Source: Clostridiaceae bacterium
GTDB taxonomy: Bacteria > Bacillota > Clostridia > Acetivibrionales > Acetivibrionaceae
Assembly: GCA_012519925.1 (NCBI GenBank)
Contig: JAAYPF010000105.1
Location: 1-44,919 of the forward strand
Direction of reading: 5' to 3'
DNA: 44,919 nucleotides
Shown here: one piece after another, positions 36,370 to 44,919 of the stretch
Position numbering within the stretch: position 1 is the stretch's first letter
Layout: each line of letters starts with the position of its first letter
The notes under the pieces: generated by a model
The model's database searches: none
Told to the model about the DNA's origin: nothing
Seen by the model: only the letters and a program-made list of their open reading frames with translations
Position numbers and translations under genes: made by a program

Positions 36370-38127
36370 ATGAAAAAGAAAAAATCCAAATATGGCGTGT
36401 TTTGGATATTCTTTGTTTTAGTAATATTAGCGGCAGGTGCTTTTTATGCATACTATATTTATTTTAAGCCGAATAATCAAGTTGTGCCTGCTTTTGATGA
36501 AGGGAAGCTTGTGCTGGTAATAGAAGGGGAACAGGATGTATCGGCACAAGAACCGAAAATTTTTGAAGGTGAAATACTATTGCCTTTTAGTATTGTTAAA
36601 AAGTATCTTGATAAGCATATATATTGGGACGAGGCACTAAATATTGTTTCAGTAACCACAGAAAATAGGGTTATCCGTATGAAGACGGATAGTTTAGAGG
36701 CTTTGGTGAATAATGAGCCCTTAAAATTAAAGATACCTGTTATAAAAGAAAACGGACAGGTTTATGTTCCTATAGAGTTTTTGAGTGATTTATATAATAT
36801 AGAAATAAATCATATTGAAAGTAGTAATGTGATTATAATTGATCCCATAGGTGGTGAAAGACAGGTTGCAAAACCTATAAGCCCAAAAGCTGTTGTAAGA
36901 AGAGGACATACAATAAAATATCCCATAATAAAAAAATTCGATGTAGATTTATTAAATGAGAAAGAGGCGGAGTTAAGAGTATTTGGAGAGTATGAGGATT
37001 GGTATAAGGTAAGAACCTTCGATGGAGCTATTGGATATATTGAAAAACGTTTTGTAGAAGTTAAAAGGCTAGTTGAGCAAGAACCGCCTAAAGCCGAAGA
37101 GAAGATTTCTGAGTGGAAACCAGCAAAGGGCAAGATAAATTTGTCTTGGGATCAGGTATATGAAAGGAGAAACGATCTTTCCGCTATGGATAATGTTGAG
37201 GGACTCGATGTGGTTTCTCCTACATGGTTTCAGCTCAAAAGTGCTGATGGAGAGCTCATAAACAGAGCGTATTCTCAATATGTCGATTGGGCTCATGCTA
37301 ATGGGTACAAAGTCTGGGCTCTTTTAGCGAATGATTTTAGTAGCTATGATATGGTTAGCGAATTTTTAAACAATACAAACTATAGAGACAAGCTTATCAA
37401 AGAAGTGTTGGCATATTCAGCACTTTATAAGCTTGATGGGATTAATATTGATTTTGAAAACATGTATGCTAGTGACAGAGATGCTTTTACTCAGTTTGTT
37501 CGAGAAATTACTCCCTTTTTGAAAGAGCAGGGGCTAGTTGTTTCAGTAGATGTAAACGATATAAAGTGCTACGATAAAAAGGCTTTAAGTGAGGTTGTTG
37601 ATTATGTCATGTACATGTCTTATGATCAACACTGGAGAACAAGTCCAGTTGCGGGTTCAGTGGCACAGGTAACCTGGGCGGAGGAACGAATTAAGCGTGT
37701 TATTGAAGTGGAAGGTGTCCCAGTGGAGAAATTACTTTTGGGGATACCGTTTTATACTCGTTTATGGACGGAGACTACAGATGAGACCGGCAAAAAAACT
37801 CTTGAGAGCAAAGCGTTATCAATGGAAGCTGCACGAAATACTGTACTTCAAAACAGTGCTAAGGTTGTATGGGAAGAAGAAAGTGGACAGTTTTATGCAT
37901 ATTATGAAAAGGATAATACCACTAATAAAATTTGGATTGAGGATGCAAATTCCATAAATTTGAGAGCTTCTTTAGTTCATAAGTACAATTTAGCAGGGAC
38001 ATGTGCATGGAGCAGTAATTTTGTTACATTCGATATATGGGATGTATTGAATAAGAATCTTAAAGAGATTAATAATTACCAAGAGTGGCTTGATAATAAT
38101 AAGAATAATACCTATATTTACAAATAG
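36370..38127 (+). CDS. Membrane-anchored GH18 protein with SH3 and copper-amine-oxidase-like stalk
   Basis: Probably a peptidoglycan- or glycan-acting hydrolase at the cell surface, like the spore-related YaaH/YdhD/SleL group. The 585-residue product has an N-terminal anchor (about 9-30). A copper amine oxidase N-like domain (about 45-155) is followed by an SH3b domain (about 170-232; ELRVFGEYEDWYKVR) and a GH18 barrel (about 255-570). The GH18 signature is DGINIDFENM with acid Glu363, and YMSYDQHW supplies further active-site residues. AAAGGGGAT precedes ATG 36370. Whether it cleaves N-acetylglucosaminyl bonds in cortex or another polymer is not known. Confidence 0.88.
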   Translation: MKKKKSKYGVFWIFFVLVILAAGAFYAYYIYFKPNNQVVPAFDEGKLVLVIEGEQDVSAQEPKIFEGEILLPFSIVKKYLDKHIYWDEALNIVSVTTENRVIRMKTDSLEALVNNEPLKLKIPVIKENGQVYVPIEFLSDLYNIEINHIESSNVIIIDPIGGERQVAKPISPKAVVRRGHTIKYPIIKKFDVDLLNEKEAELRVFGEYEDWYKVRTFDGAIGYIEKRFVEVKRLVEQEPPKAEEKISEWKPAKGKINLSWDQVYERRNDLSAMDNVEGLDVVSPTWFQLKSADGELINRAYSQYVDWAHANGYKVWALLANDFSSYDMVSEFLNNTNYRDKLIKEVLAYSALYKLDGINIDFENMYASDRDAFTQFVREITPFLKEQGLVVSVDVNDIKCYDKKALSEVVDYVMYMSYDQHWRTSPVAGSVAQVTWAEERIKRVIEVEGVPVEKLLLGIPFYTRLWTETTDETGKKTLESKALSMEAARNTVLQNSAKVVWEEESGQFYAYYEKDNTTNKIWIEDANSINLRASLVHKYNLAGTCAWSSNFVTFDIWDVLNKNLKEINNYQEWLDNNKNNTYIYK

Positions 38128-38214
38128 TATTAAAAAGACTTAAGCGTATTTCTCTATAATATGGCGAATAATTATGTATTGTTAATAATAGGATTACTAT
38201 AGAGAGCTACAGAT

Positions 38215-39246
38215 ATGAAAGCTGCAAAGGTATATGTTAAAATGAAAAATATAGCTTTGATTTACTTTACAGGTGATAGTGATAAAGGAGCTAATGAAGT
38301 AAGGAACAATATTCTTTTTCGTGGAGATATAAGAGCGAATTTTGGTAATATCATAAGATTATTATTTGGCATATTTCAAAAGTTGAAGAGAGCTTTTAAA
38401 GGTAGTAGCTCTGTCATCGAAAAGAAAATTGAAATTGACAGCAATCTAGGTGTTTACATTATAAAATTGCCCATCAAATTGAGCAAATTAAATAAGTCTA
38501 GGAAGTTTGTTAGAAATAAAGCGGAAAAACTAATTTGTAAAATTTGTATGGAAAAGTCTATTGATAGATGTATTGTTCCTACTCATTTGAAGGTTGTTTT
38601 AAAAAACTGTAAGAAAAGTAGTTTTACAGGGAATATTACTTATAATGTATTAGGAGAACTTATTCTTAAAGATATTTGTGAAAAGAAGGGCTATAATATC
38701 AGGGAGATTGACATAGCAGTAATTCAAGGAGAAGATGATGTACTGCCCTATATTGTTATTAAACTTTTATCCCCCATTGTAAAGTTTATAACACTAGTTA
38801 CAAACTATAGAGAAAAGATGAATAATAAGCTCGAAGAATTGTGTGATGATACCGGATTGTCTGTAAGGATTACTAACGATGTGGAAAGTGTTTTGGAAAA
38901 CTGTGATTTAGTAATAAATTATGGGAATGTGAAAAGCAGTAATATGAATAATAAAATAAAGTCAAAGGCTATAGTAATAAATTATGGTGAATTTGAAGAT
39001 ACTTTGCTAGAAGATAAAAATACTGTCATAAACGGAATTGATATAGACCTTGGAAAGAAATATTTAGATGGTTTTGAAAAGGATATATATAAATTTTACA
39101 GTCCAATTGAAATTGCTGAGATCATTTTAACAAGTAAATTTCATAAATGTATTAATAGTTTATATGATTTGGCCGACTATATCGTTGTAGATAGTTTTAA
39201 AAATAATTTTCTTGAAGAGGGATTCCTTATTAAAGGATACTTATAA
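38215..39246 (+). CDS. Hypothetical protein with a Rossmann-like half
   Basis: I do not recognise this 343-residue protein. The N-terminal half is basic (LLFGIFQKLKRAFKG). The second half alternates strands and helices like a nucleotide-binding fold (IDIAVIQGEDD, FITLVTNYREKM, DLVINYGNVKSSN, AIVINYGEFED). No signal peptide or clear catalytic motif is visible. The ribosome site is weak: ATG 38215 follows AGAGAGC, and ATG 38242 behind AAAGG is an alternative giving MKNIALIYFTGD. A TATAAT sits at about 38155. It follows the GH18 gene by 87 bases. Confidence 0.65.
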   Translation: MKAAKVYVKMKNIALIYFTGDSDKGANEVRNNILFRGDIRANFGNIIRLLFGIFQKLKRAFKGSSSVIEKKIEIDSNLGVYIIKLPIKLSKLNKSRKFVRNKAEKLICKICMEKSIDRCIVPTHLKVVLKNCKKSSFTGNITYNVLGELILKDICEKKGYNIREIDIAVIQGEDDVLPYIVIKLLSPIVKFITLVTNYREKMNNKLEELCDDTGLSVRITNDVESVLENCDLVINYGNVKSSNMNNKIKSKAIVINYGEFEDTLLEDKNTVINGIDIDLGKKYLDGFEKDIYKFYSPIEIAEIILTSKFHKCINSLYDLADYIVVDSFKNNFLEEGFLIKGYL

Positions 39247-39382
39247 TAATATGCAAATTTTGAAGTGACCAAAAAGTTGTTTATGGGATATATATATTAA
39301 AATTAAGCAAACTGAGTTCTAGATCAAAAAATAGTTCTTGATTTTGCTGGATAACTCTATGGGAATCTTTTTTTATCACTTA

Positions 39383-39411
39383 TTGACAATATGAATTTAG
39401 TAGTCTATAAT
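39383..39411 (+). promoter_or_regulatory. Consensus sigma-A promoter upstream of greA
   Basis: TTGACA (39383-39388), 17 bases, TATAAT (39406-39411). It is 370 bases before greA, so it drives either a long leader or a small RNA. Confidence 0.75.
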
Positions 39412-39417
39412 TAATAA

Positions 39418-39607
39418 AAGTTTAAATTGACTGAGATAAATTAACCTTATGAATATTGCTATTAGAATTGGTGCAAAGTGATTTCCTGTAATTATCTAAA
39501 CATCTTATTTAACGTTTTGAATGTGCTGTATTAACGTATCAGAGCTGTCGTATGCTATATTCCCATGGAGCTTGATTTTTACAAGCCTTTTGGTAAATTG
39601 TTTTTTT
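39418..39607 (+). ncRNA. Candidate small RNA or greA leader
   Basis: The stretch from the expected transcription start to a run of seven T. No open frame with a ribosome site is present. The 3' structure (GCTTG/CAAGC near 39570-39586, and a bulged CAA..TTG stem) is weak. The evidence is the perfect promoter plus the T-run only. Confidence 0.3.
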
Positions 39608-39779
39608 AGTTAGAGGACAGAAGTGTTTACTCATCTTAAAGGAATTTGGAAAAATTCCGAAACTGAGCATTTGATATAATTACAGAACTTATTTTATTAA
39701 GGATATAATGTTTTAGAATAAATAAGAAATAAATGCATATATTATCAACACGAAATTCTAAGTAAAGGAGAGGCTTCAA

Positions 39780-40256
39780 ATGGTTAATAAAGAAGTCGTT
39801 CTAACATATGAGGGATTACAAAAGTTGGAACAAGAATTGGAATCTTTGAAGACAGTTAAGAGAAGAGAGGTAGCAGAGAGAATTAAACAGGCACTTTCTT
39901 TTGGCGATATATCTGAAAATTCCGAATATGATGAAGCCAAAAATGAGCAGGCACAAGTTGAGGGGAGAATTATTCAACTTGAAAACATGCTTAAAAATGC
40001 AAAGGTTATAGACGAAGACGATATAAAAACCGATGTGGTGAGTGTGGGCTCAAAAGTAACAATACTAGATATGGAGTTTGACGAGGAGATTGAATATTAT
40101 ATTGTGGGTTCTGCAGAAGCTAATCCGAGTCAGTTTAAGATCTCAAACGAATCTCCTGTTGGAAGTTCACTTATGGGTAAGAAAAAAGGAACTGTTGTTG
40201 ACGTAGTTGTTCCAGATGGAATAGTCAAGTACAAGATAATTAATATCAAAAAATAA
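39780..40256 (+). CDS. greA: Transcription elongation factor GreA
   Basis: Rescues backtracked RNA polymerase by stimulating transcript cleavage. The 158-residue product has the N-terminal coiled coil with the acidic tip [16 protein letters not shown] and the C-terminal FKBP-like domain ([21 protein letters not shown]). AAAGGAG precedes ATG 39780. It lies next to lysS, a common arrangement in Firmicutes, with a terminator-like hairpin between. Confidence 0.97.
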   Translation: MVNKEVVLTYEGLQKLEQELESLKTVKRREVAERIKQALSFGDISENSEYDEAKNEQAQVEGRIIQLENMLKNAKVIDEDDIKTDVVSVGSKVTILDMEFDEEIEYYIVGSAEANPSQFKISNESPVGSSLMGKKKGTVVDVVVPDGIVKYKIINIKK

Positions 40257-40300
40257 CAAAATATTATTGTAAATATATTTTATATTAATATATAATATTT

Positions 40301-40336
40301 AAAATAACAGTTTACCTTATCGTAGACTGTTATTTT
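40301..40336. terminator. Terminator between greA and lysS
   Basis: AAAATAACAGTTTA (40301-40314) pairs with TAGACTGTTATTTT (40323-40336), one G-U. Confidence 0.75.
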
Positions 40337-40425
40337 ATGATATTCACTACTTATGGACGAAATGAAACAGGTAAATAAACTAATTTGTTTCTAAGCTCGA
40401 AATTATATATTTAGGAGGAATAAGG

Positions 40426-41946
40426 ATGTCTGATAGAGATACAAACAGCAATGTTCAGAATACAAACAATGACAATGCTGAGCTCGAAGATCTTAACGAG
40501 ATATTGAAAGTAAGAAGGGTCAAGCTCTCAGAGCTTCAAAATAGCGGTAAGGATCCTTTTAAGATTGTAAAATATGATGTTAGCCATTCAACTAAATACA
40601 TAGTTGATAACTTTGAAAGTATGGAAGGGACAAATGTTTCTATTGCAGGAAGGTTAATGTCTAAGAGGGGAATGGGAAAAGCAAGCTTTTGTGATGTACG
40701 TGATAGAGACAATAAAATACAGATATATGTAAAAGCAGATGTGGTAGGAGCAGAAGTGTATGAGGACTTCAAGAAATTTGACATTGGAGATATAGTTGGT
40801 GTAAAGGGAGAAGTTTTTAGAACTAATAAGGGAGAAAAATCATTAAAGGTACAAGAGATAGTACTTTTAGCAAAATCACTTCAGCCGTTGCCTGAGAAGT
40901 GGCATGGATTGAAGGATGTTGATTTAAGATACAGACAAAGGTATGTTGACCTGATTGTTAATCATGATGTTAGAGAAAATTTTATAGTGAGAAGTAAGAT
41001 AATTAAGGCAATCAGAAAATTCTTAGATGAAAGAGGATTTTTAGAAGTGGATACTCCTCTTCTTAATACTATACCAGGTGGAGCAGCAGCCAAACCGTTT
41101 ATAACACACCACAATACTCTTGATATGGATATGTATTTGAGAATTGCTCCAGAGCTTTATTTAAAGCGACTTATTGTAGGTGGCTTAGAGAGAGTTTATG
41201 AAATGGGCAGAATGTTTAGAAATGAAGGAATGTCGGTAAAACATAATCCTGAGTTTACTTTAATGGAAGTTTATGAAGCGTATACCGATTACAAGGGAAT
41301 GATGGATTTGACCGAACAGCTTATATCTACTGTAGCTCAAGAAGTTTTAGGAACTACAAAAATTACTTATCAGGGTCAGGAAATTGATCTGACACCTCCA
41401 TGGAATAGAATGACTATGGTTGAAGCTGTTGAAAAGTATGCAGGAGTTAATTTTGATGATATTACTAGTGATGAAGAGGCTAGAAGCATTGCAAAGGAGA
41501 AGAGGGTCCACATTGATGGTGAGCCTACAAAGGGTGAAGTTCTCAATATGATGTTTGAAGAGTTTGCAGAAGAACATCTTGTTCAACCTACTTTTATAAT
41601 GGATTACCCTGTTGAAGTATCACCCCTTACTAAGAGAAAGCCTGACATGCCATCCTTTACTGAAAGGTTTGAATTGTTTATAACAAGTAGAGAAATGGCA
41701 AATGCGTACTCAGAGCTAAATGATCCTATAGACCAAAAGGGAAGATTTTTAAGTCAGGTTGCGAAGAGGGAAGCTGGCGATGAAGAAGCAAATATGATGG
41801 ACGAGGATTTTGTAACAGCACTTGAATATGGAATGCCACCAACTGGTGGACTTGGTGTTGGAATAGATCGATTGGTTATGCTCCTTACCGACTCATATTC
41901 CATAAGAGATGTATTGTTATTCCCCACAATGAAACCTAAAGAATAA
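40426..41946 (+). CDS. lysS: Lysyl-tRNA synthetase, class II
   Basis: Charges tRNA-Lys. The 506-residue product has an acidic N-terminal extension, an OB-fold anticodon-binding domain (about 65-165; [18 protein letters not shown]) and class II motifs. Motif 1 is near FLEVDTPLL, motif 2 is [17 protein letters not shown] and motif 3 is [20 protein letters not shown] lies before ATG 40426. Confidence 0.97.
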   Translation: MSDRDTNSNVQNTNNDNAELEDLNEILKVRRVKLSELQNSGKDPFKIVKYDVSHSTKYIVDNFESMEGTNVSIAGRLMSKRGMGKASFCDVRDRDNKIQIYVKADVVGAEVYEDFKKFDIGDIVGVKGEVFRTNKGEKSLKVQEIVLLAKSLQPLPEKWHGLKDVDLRYRQRYVDLIVNHDVRENFIVRSKIIKAIRKFLDERGFLEVDTPLLNTIPGGAAAKPFITHHNTLDMDMYLRIAPELYLKRLIVGGLERVYEMGRMFRNEGMSVKHNPEFTLMEVYEAYTDYKGMMDLTEQLISTVAQEVLGTTKITYQGQEIDLTPPWNRMTMVEAVEKYAGVNFDDITSDEEARSIAKEKRVHIDGEPTKGEVLNMMFEEFAEEHLVQPTFIMDYPVEVSPLTKRKPDMPSFTERFELFITSREMANAYSELNDPIDQKGRFLSQVAKREAGDEEANMMDEDFVTALEYGMPPTGGLGVGIDRLVMLLTDSYSIRDVLLFPTMKPKE

Positions 41947-42362
41947 AATGAGCTTATGTTAGAGAGTTTCAAAAAATATGTTGGATAATTTGGTTATTAA
42001 CCTATCAAATCAAGCTTTAGAAACTCCAGTTATTCAGATGCTTATTTGATTTTACATTAAATACTTGAAAACTAGTTAATAATTTACAAAGGGATACACT
42101 TAACACGCTGTATCCTTTTGTTTTATTGTTAAAAAATTCATTAGTAAACACATGTGGTTCAACTAAATAAAAACATATTGACCATATTAAACAAAGTAAA
42201 ACTTAATGCGTGGGAGTACCATCTTTATTTATAGCATATTTCGATTTACAAATATAAAGTTGCTAAAGTATAGTGGGATGGTATAGAATGAAATAGTATA
42301 CAGTTTTTCAAAATTAAAAAGTTTGCTAAAAAAGTTATAAAGGTAAAAAGGAGGATGTAATA
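41947..42362. other. Region between lysS and the sigma module
   Basis: No gene. A terminator lies at 42088-42125. A weak TTGCTA-18-TAGAAT (42260-42289) is the best promoter I find for the sigma module. Confidence 0.5.
42088..42125 (+). terminator. Terminator after lysS
   Basis: AAAGGGATACA (42088-42098) pairs with TGTATCCTTTT (42109-42119), one G-U, then T-rich. Confidence 0.75.
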
Positions 42363-42677
42363 ATGACTGGGGAATTAAAAGTAGTTGAAGAGATAATAAA
42401 TGATTCTGTTAAAATAAGTCTAAAAGGTGAAATAGATATATGTACTTCTAATGAATTCAAGGAAAAATTATATAAAATTATAGATGCAAATCAAAAGGAT
42501 TTGCTGATTGACTGTAAAGAATTAGATTATATTGACAGTACAGGTCTTGGAATATTTGTGGCTGCGTTAAAGAAAGCAAAGCAGTATGAAAAGAAAATTA
42601 CCTTTTTAAATCTAAAGGATAATATAAAAAAGCTGTTTATTATAACAGGATTAGACAAGATATTTCAAATCAATTAA
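42363..42677 (+). CDS. Anti-anti-sigma factor (STAS, RsbV-like)
   Basis: In its unphosphorylated form such a protein traps the anti-sigma factor and frees sigma. The 104-residue STAS protein keeps the phosphorylatable serine, Ser59, in DYIDSTGLGIF. AAGGAGG precedes ATG 42363. First gene of a four-gene module, 12 bases before the RsbW-like gene. Confidence 0.9.
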   Translation: MTGELKVVEEIINDSVKISLKGEIDICTSNEFKEKLYKIIDANQKDLLIDCKELDYIDSTGLGIFVAALKKAKQYEKKITFLNLKDNIKKLFIITGLDKIFQIN

Positions 42678-42689
42678 GAGGTGAAAATA

Positions 42690-43073
42690 ATGAATGATGC
42701 AATAGAGCTTATCCTGCCGTTTAAAGCAGAATATGTAAGCACAGCAAGACTTGTGGCTTCGAGTGTTGCTAACAGAATAGGATTTGACATAGAAGTTATT
42801 GAGGATATAAAAGTGGCGATTTCTGAAGTATGCAGCAAGATAGTTAATATAGGAAGTAAATTTACAGACAATTACAAGATTATTTTTAACATAAATAAAA
42901 AAGAGATTAAGGTGACCTTTTGTTGCGAAGATACTTCTCTAAAATGCATTTTTGATCCACAGAACGATAGGTTGGCAGTTGATATTATGAATGCTTTAAT
43001 GGATAATGTGGAGTTATGCACTTCTAACAATTATATTTTGTCCATGTCAAAAGTACTTGAGGAGAATATTTAG
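42690..43073 (+). CDS. Degenerate RsbW-like anti-sigma factor
   Basis: By position and length (127 residues), and by the N-terminal half (FKAEYVSTARLVASSVA, EDIKVAISEVCSKIV), this is an RsbW/SpoIIAB-type GHKL protein. Glu46 of the N-box is present, but the magnesium-binding Asn is Lys50. The glycine-rich ATP motifs (DxGxG and the GxG lid) are absent: the region reads CCEDTSLKCIFDPQND. It may still bind sigma or the STAS protein but looks unable to act as a kinase. ATG 42690 follows AAGAGGTG; GTG 42681 overlaps that site. It ends two bases before the sigma gene. Confidence 0.75.
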   Translation: MNDAIELILPFKAEYVSTARLVASSVANRIGFDIEVIEDIKVAISEVCSKIVNIGSKFTDNYKIIFNINKKEIKVTFCCEDTSLKCIFDPQNDRLAVDIMNALMDNVELCTSNNYILSMSKVLEENI

Positions 43074-43075
43074 GT

Positions 43076-43834
43076 ATGGTGCAGAAGGTTGAGGATATTA
43101 TTAATTCAAATGAGGATAACGAGAACTTGTTTGAGAAGTTTAGGGTCAGTCAAAGTGTAGAGGTTAGAAATGAGATAGTAAAAAAGCATCTTTATCTCGC
43201 GGAAATAATAGCGAAGAAGTTTGTTAATAGAGGTATTGATTACGAAGACATCTATCAGGTAGCCTCTATAGCATTAATAAAAGCTGTGGAGCGTTTTGAT
43301 CCAGAAAAAGGAGTTAAATTTACAAGCTTTGCTACTCCAACTCTTATTGGTGAGATAAAAAGGTATTTTAGAGATAAAGCGTCTGTAATTAGGATACCTA
43401 GAAGAATATATGAGGTTTATCAAAAAGTTAGCAATGCTCGAGAAGTGTTAACTCATGAATTGTCAAGACCTCCTAAAATTGATGAGATAGCAAAATATCT
43501 TGGTATCAGTGAAGAGATGGTTATGGAAATAATCGAATCTAATAATGCGTATAACATGCAATCTTTTGACCAAAATGTCTATGCTGACGATGATCTTGAG
43601 CTGCATGAAACTATTGGTGATGAGGATGTTACCTTTGAGAAGATTGAAAATAGAGATTTTTTGACTAAAAGCCTGGATAAATTCAACGATGCGGAGAAAG
43701 AGTTTATTAAAATGAGATATTTTGGCAATAACACACAAAAAGAGATTGCAGAGAGGCTAGGAGTATCACAGATGTATGTATCTCGTCTTGAGAGAAAGGT
43801 TTTGGAAAGATTTCGAAGACTATTAGCAAAATAA
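43076..43834 (+). CDS. Alternative sigma factor, SigB/SigF/SigG type
   Basis: A 252-residue sigma-70 family group 3 protein. Region 2 is around residues 30-100 (LYLAEIIAKKFVNRG, DIYQVASIALIKAVERFDP, FTSFATPTLIGEIKRYFRDK). Region 3 (about 115-170) has IPRRIYEVYQKV and RPPKIDEIAKYLGIS. Region 4 (about 195-250) has the helix-turn-helix KEIAERLGVSQMYVSRLER. It overlaps nothing but is likely translationally coupled to the upstream gene. The module differs from spoIIA because its upstream kinase is degenerate, so a stress-type (SigB-like) role is more likely than SigF. This is inference. Confidence 0.88.
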   Translation: MVQKVEDIINSNEDNENLFEKFRVSQSVEVRNEIVKKHLYLAEIIAKKFVNRGIDYEDIYQVASIALIKAVERFDPEKGVKFTSFATPTLIGEIKRYFRDKASVIRIPRRIYEVYQKVSNAREVLTHELSRPPKIDEIAKYLGISEEMVMEIIESNNAYNMQSFDQNVYADDDLELHETIGDEDVTFEKIENRDFLTKSLDKFNDAEKEFIKMRYFGNNTQKEIAERLGVSQMYVSRLERKVLERFRRLLAK

Positions 43835-43950
43835 CAATATATATAATGTAGAATAAGATATTAAGTTAATGATGTTTATGACTTTTGCATGTTGGGTATT
43901 ATTATATTACTAAGTTTTTAAATATTATTAACTTAAGGGAGAATAAAGCC

Positions 43951-44373
43951 TTGAAAGTTTTAAAATCATATGACCTTAGAATAAAAAGTGAGTTGTGCAA
44001 CATATGTAATACTGTTAACAAAATATTAAGTTTTATTCTTGAGTGTCATGGTCCTTTAAAAGAGAATGTTTTGTTTGATATTAAAGTTATATTAAATGAA
44101 CTATTACAAAATGCCATCAGGCACGGAAATAATGAAGATAGCTCAAAGCAGGTTAAAATTAAGGTGGGTATTGATAACAGTTTTGTTTTTTTTATTATCG
44201 AGGATGAAGGTAAAGGTTTTGATATTAATTGTTGCGGTCAAAAAGAAGAGCTTATGGACATATGTGAGATGAAAGAGAACGGCAGAGGTATACTTATTGT
44301 AAAGAACCTTTGTGAAAGTGTTAAATATAATAGTAAAGGAAATAAAATAGTAGTCTTAAAAATGATAGAGTAG
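43951..44373 (+). CDS. Intact RsbW-like serine kinase / anti-sigma factor
   Basis: A GHKL ATPase of 140 residues. All key motifs are present: N-box DIKVILNELLQNAIRHGN, G1 EDEGKGFD and G2 ENGRGILIVKNL. The TTG at 43951 is preferred because AAGGGAG (43935-43941) is correctly spaced; an in-frame TTG at 43885 has no ribosome site. It lies 116 bases after the sigma gene. It is the best candidate for the kinase that phosphorylates Ser59 of the STAS protein. Confidence 0.85.
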   Translation: MKVLKSYDLRIKSELCNICNTVNKILSFILECHGPLKENVLFDIKVILNELLQNAIRHGNNEDSSKQVKIKVGIDNSFVFFIIEDEGKGFDINCCGQKEELMDICEMKENGRGILIVKNLCESVKYNSKGNKIVVLKMIE

Positions 44374-44375
44374 GC

Positions 44376-44546
44376 ATGATGAAAACAATCTGTACAGTAT
44401 TAAGGTGTAAAGCCTATTTAGAAAGCTTAAGTGCTCTTAAACCGAAGGACGCTGTGAAGAAAGAAGAATTTCATTATAGTTCTATAAGAATAAAGCCAAA
44501 GAGGTATTCATTTCTTTTTGGCTTTTGTTTTATATTTATTCTTTAG
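44376..44546 (+). CDS. Possible 56-residue small ORF
   Basis: A frame from ATG 44376 (or 44379) to TAG 44544-44546. It has a basic middle (LKPKDAVKKEEF, IRIKPKRYSF) and a hydrophobic end (FLFGFCFIFIL). It begins two bases after the kinase gene but has only a weak ribosome site (GAGTAGG) and runs through the terminator hairpin. More likely chance than a gene. Confidence 0.2.
   Translation: MMKTICTVLRCKAYLESLSALKPKDAVKKEEFHYSSIRIKPKRYSFLFGFCFIFIL
44492..44530 (+). terminator. Terminator after the sigma module
   Basis: AAAGCCAAAGAG (44492-44503) pairs with CTTTTTGGCTTT (44514-44525), one G-U, then TGTTTT. Confidence 0.8.
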
Positions 44547-44725
44547 CAATATCTATTATAGGTTTAGGATTTAAAGTATAAAAGAGAAAACAGAAAATAA
44601 TTTAATTTAGTTATGTAAAACGACATTTTGAAGGGTTGAAAATTGCTTTTATAGGTGTTATATTATTAAAGCTGTCGCACAAGACAACACTGAAAAACAA
44701 AGATTAAAAACTTTTTAGAAAAGTG

Positions 44726-44754
44726 TTGACAAAGTAAAAACAGCGTGTTAATAT
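44726..44754 (+). promoter_or_regulatory. Probable rRNA operon promoter
   Basis: TTGACA (44726-44731), 17 bases, TAATAT (44749-44754), in AT-rich DNA. A 10-bp hairpin (44759-44781) follows at the transcription start. Confidence 0.65.
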
Positions 44755-44919
44755 ATATGAGTCGCTCAGATTGAGTGGCTCGCAAAAAGCGATATGGACT
44801 TTGAAAAGTAAACAGTGTAAGACGATAAGGAACTCGTTAATTAATTGAGTAACTTGCGAAACAAATTAAATGATTAGATAAAACAAATCATTTAGCCAAA
44901 AGAACGGATTTTGCTAAAG
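44755..44919 (+). other. Probable 16S rRNA leader
   Basis: The segment GGACTTTGAAAAGTAAACAG (44796-44815) resembles the antitermination box region seen upstream of 16S genes in clostridia. The AAATGATT/AATCATTT repeat near 44868-44893 could be part of the RNase III processing stem. The mature 16S sequence is not reached before the window ends. Confidence 0.6.

Larger units (their letters stand above)
39247..39779. other. Gene-free region before greA
   Basis: No gene. It holds loose inverted repeats near 39302-39350, a perfect promoter (39383-39411), a weak terminator-like structure ending at T7 (39582-39607) and a GGAATTT/AAATTCC repeat (39641-39658). Confidence 0.6.

Noticed and set aside
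42363-43834. Calling the module spoIIAA-spoIIAB-sigF
   Set aside because: The middle protein lacks the ATP motifs of SpoIIAB, and an intact kinase follows the sigma gene, which does not fit a normal spoIIA operon.

Overview
The window is low-GC, AT-rich Firmicute DNA from a cellulosome-producing member of the Clostridia. Three proteins carry dockerin modules: a GH5, a CBM4-Ig-GH9 and an N-terminal-dockerin propeller protein. Their dockerin loops read S-L-D-F or S-I-D-F. Together with the CelG-like GH5 and CelK/CbhA-like GH9 architectures, this suggests an Acetivibrio (Hungateiclostridium) relative of the A. cellulolyticus/A. clariflavus type. That placement is inference from protein families only. 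All confident genes lie on the + strand. I see no CRISPR array, tRNA or transposase.

Layout. 1-377 holds a headless gene remnant. 660-4958 is a nitrogen block: glnA behind a leader with an intrinsic terminator, an ANTAR RNA-binding regulator, the ammonium channel amt and an overlapping PII gene. 4959-6050 is about 1.1 kb without genes. It carries strong inverted repeats, a consensus promoter and a dense cluster of DnaA boxes in front of hpf and pcrA. 9099-12786 encodes an SLH-BsuPI surface protein, an anchored protein of unknown function and a GT-C-type glycosyltransferase. 13133-14821 is a GH5 cellulase with a dockerin. 15018-25256 is a nearly complete histidine pathway, hisZGDCB-purC-hisHAF-hisIE, ending in an AlbA_2/HATPase regulator-like gene and started by a perfect sigma-A promoter. 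purC fits metabolically because the HisF/HisH step releases AICAR, a purine intermediate. 25700-28558 is the propeller protein. 28879-31059 is CIRCE-groES-groEL. 31821-34439 is the GH9 cellobiohydrolase-like gene. 34641-39246 holds a PilZ-receiver protein, a small membrane protein, a membrane-anchored GH18 protein and an unknown protein. 39780-41946 is greA and lysS. 42363-44373 is a partner-switching sigma-factor module: an RsbV-like protein, a degenerate RsbW-like protein, a SigB/F/G-type sigma factor and an intact RsbW-like kinase. The last 200 bases look like the promoter and leader of an rRNA operon whose 16S gene would start just beyond the window.

The most interesting signals are regulatory. 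Both glycoside hydrolase genes have a CCCCC-N18-CGAA element with a closely matching flank, as expected for promoters of the biomass-sensing SigI/RsgI system. A DnaA-box cluster lies far from any visible dnaA gene. The sigma module pairs a kinase-dead-looking anti-sigma homologue with an intact one.
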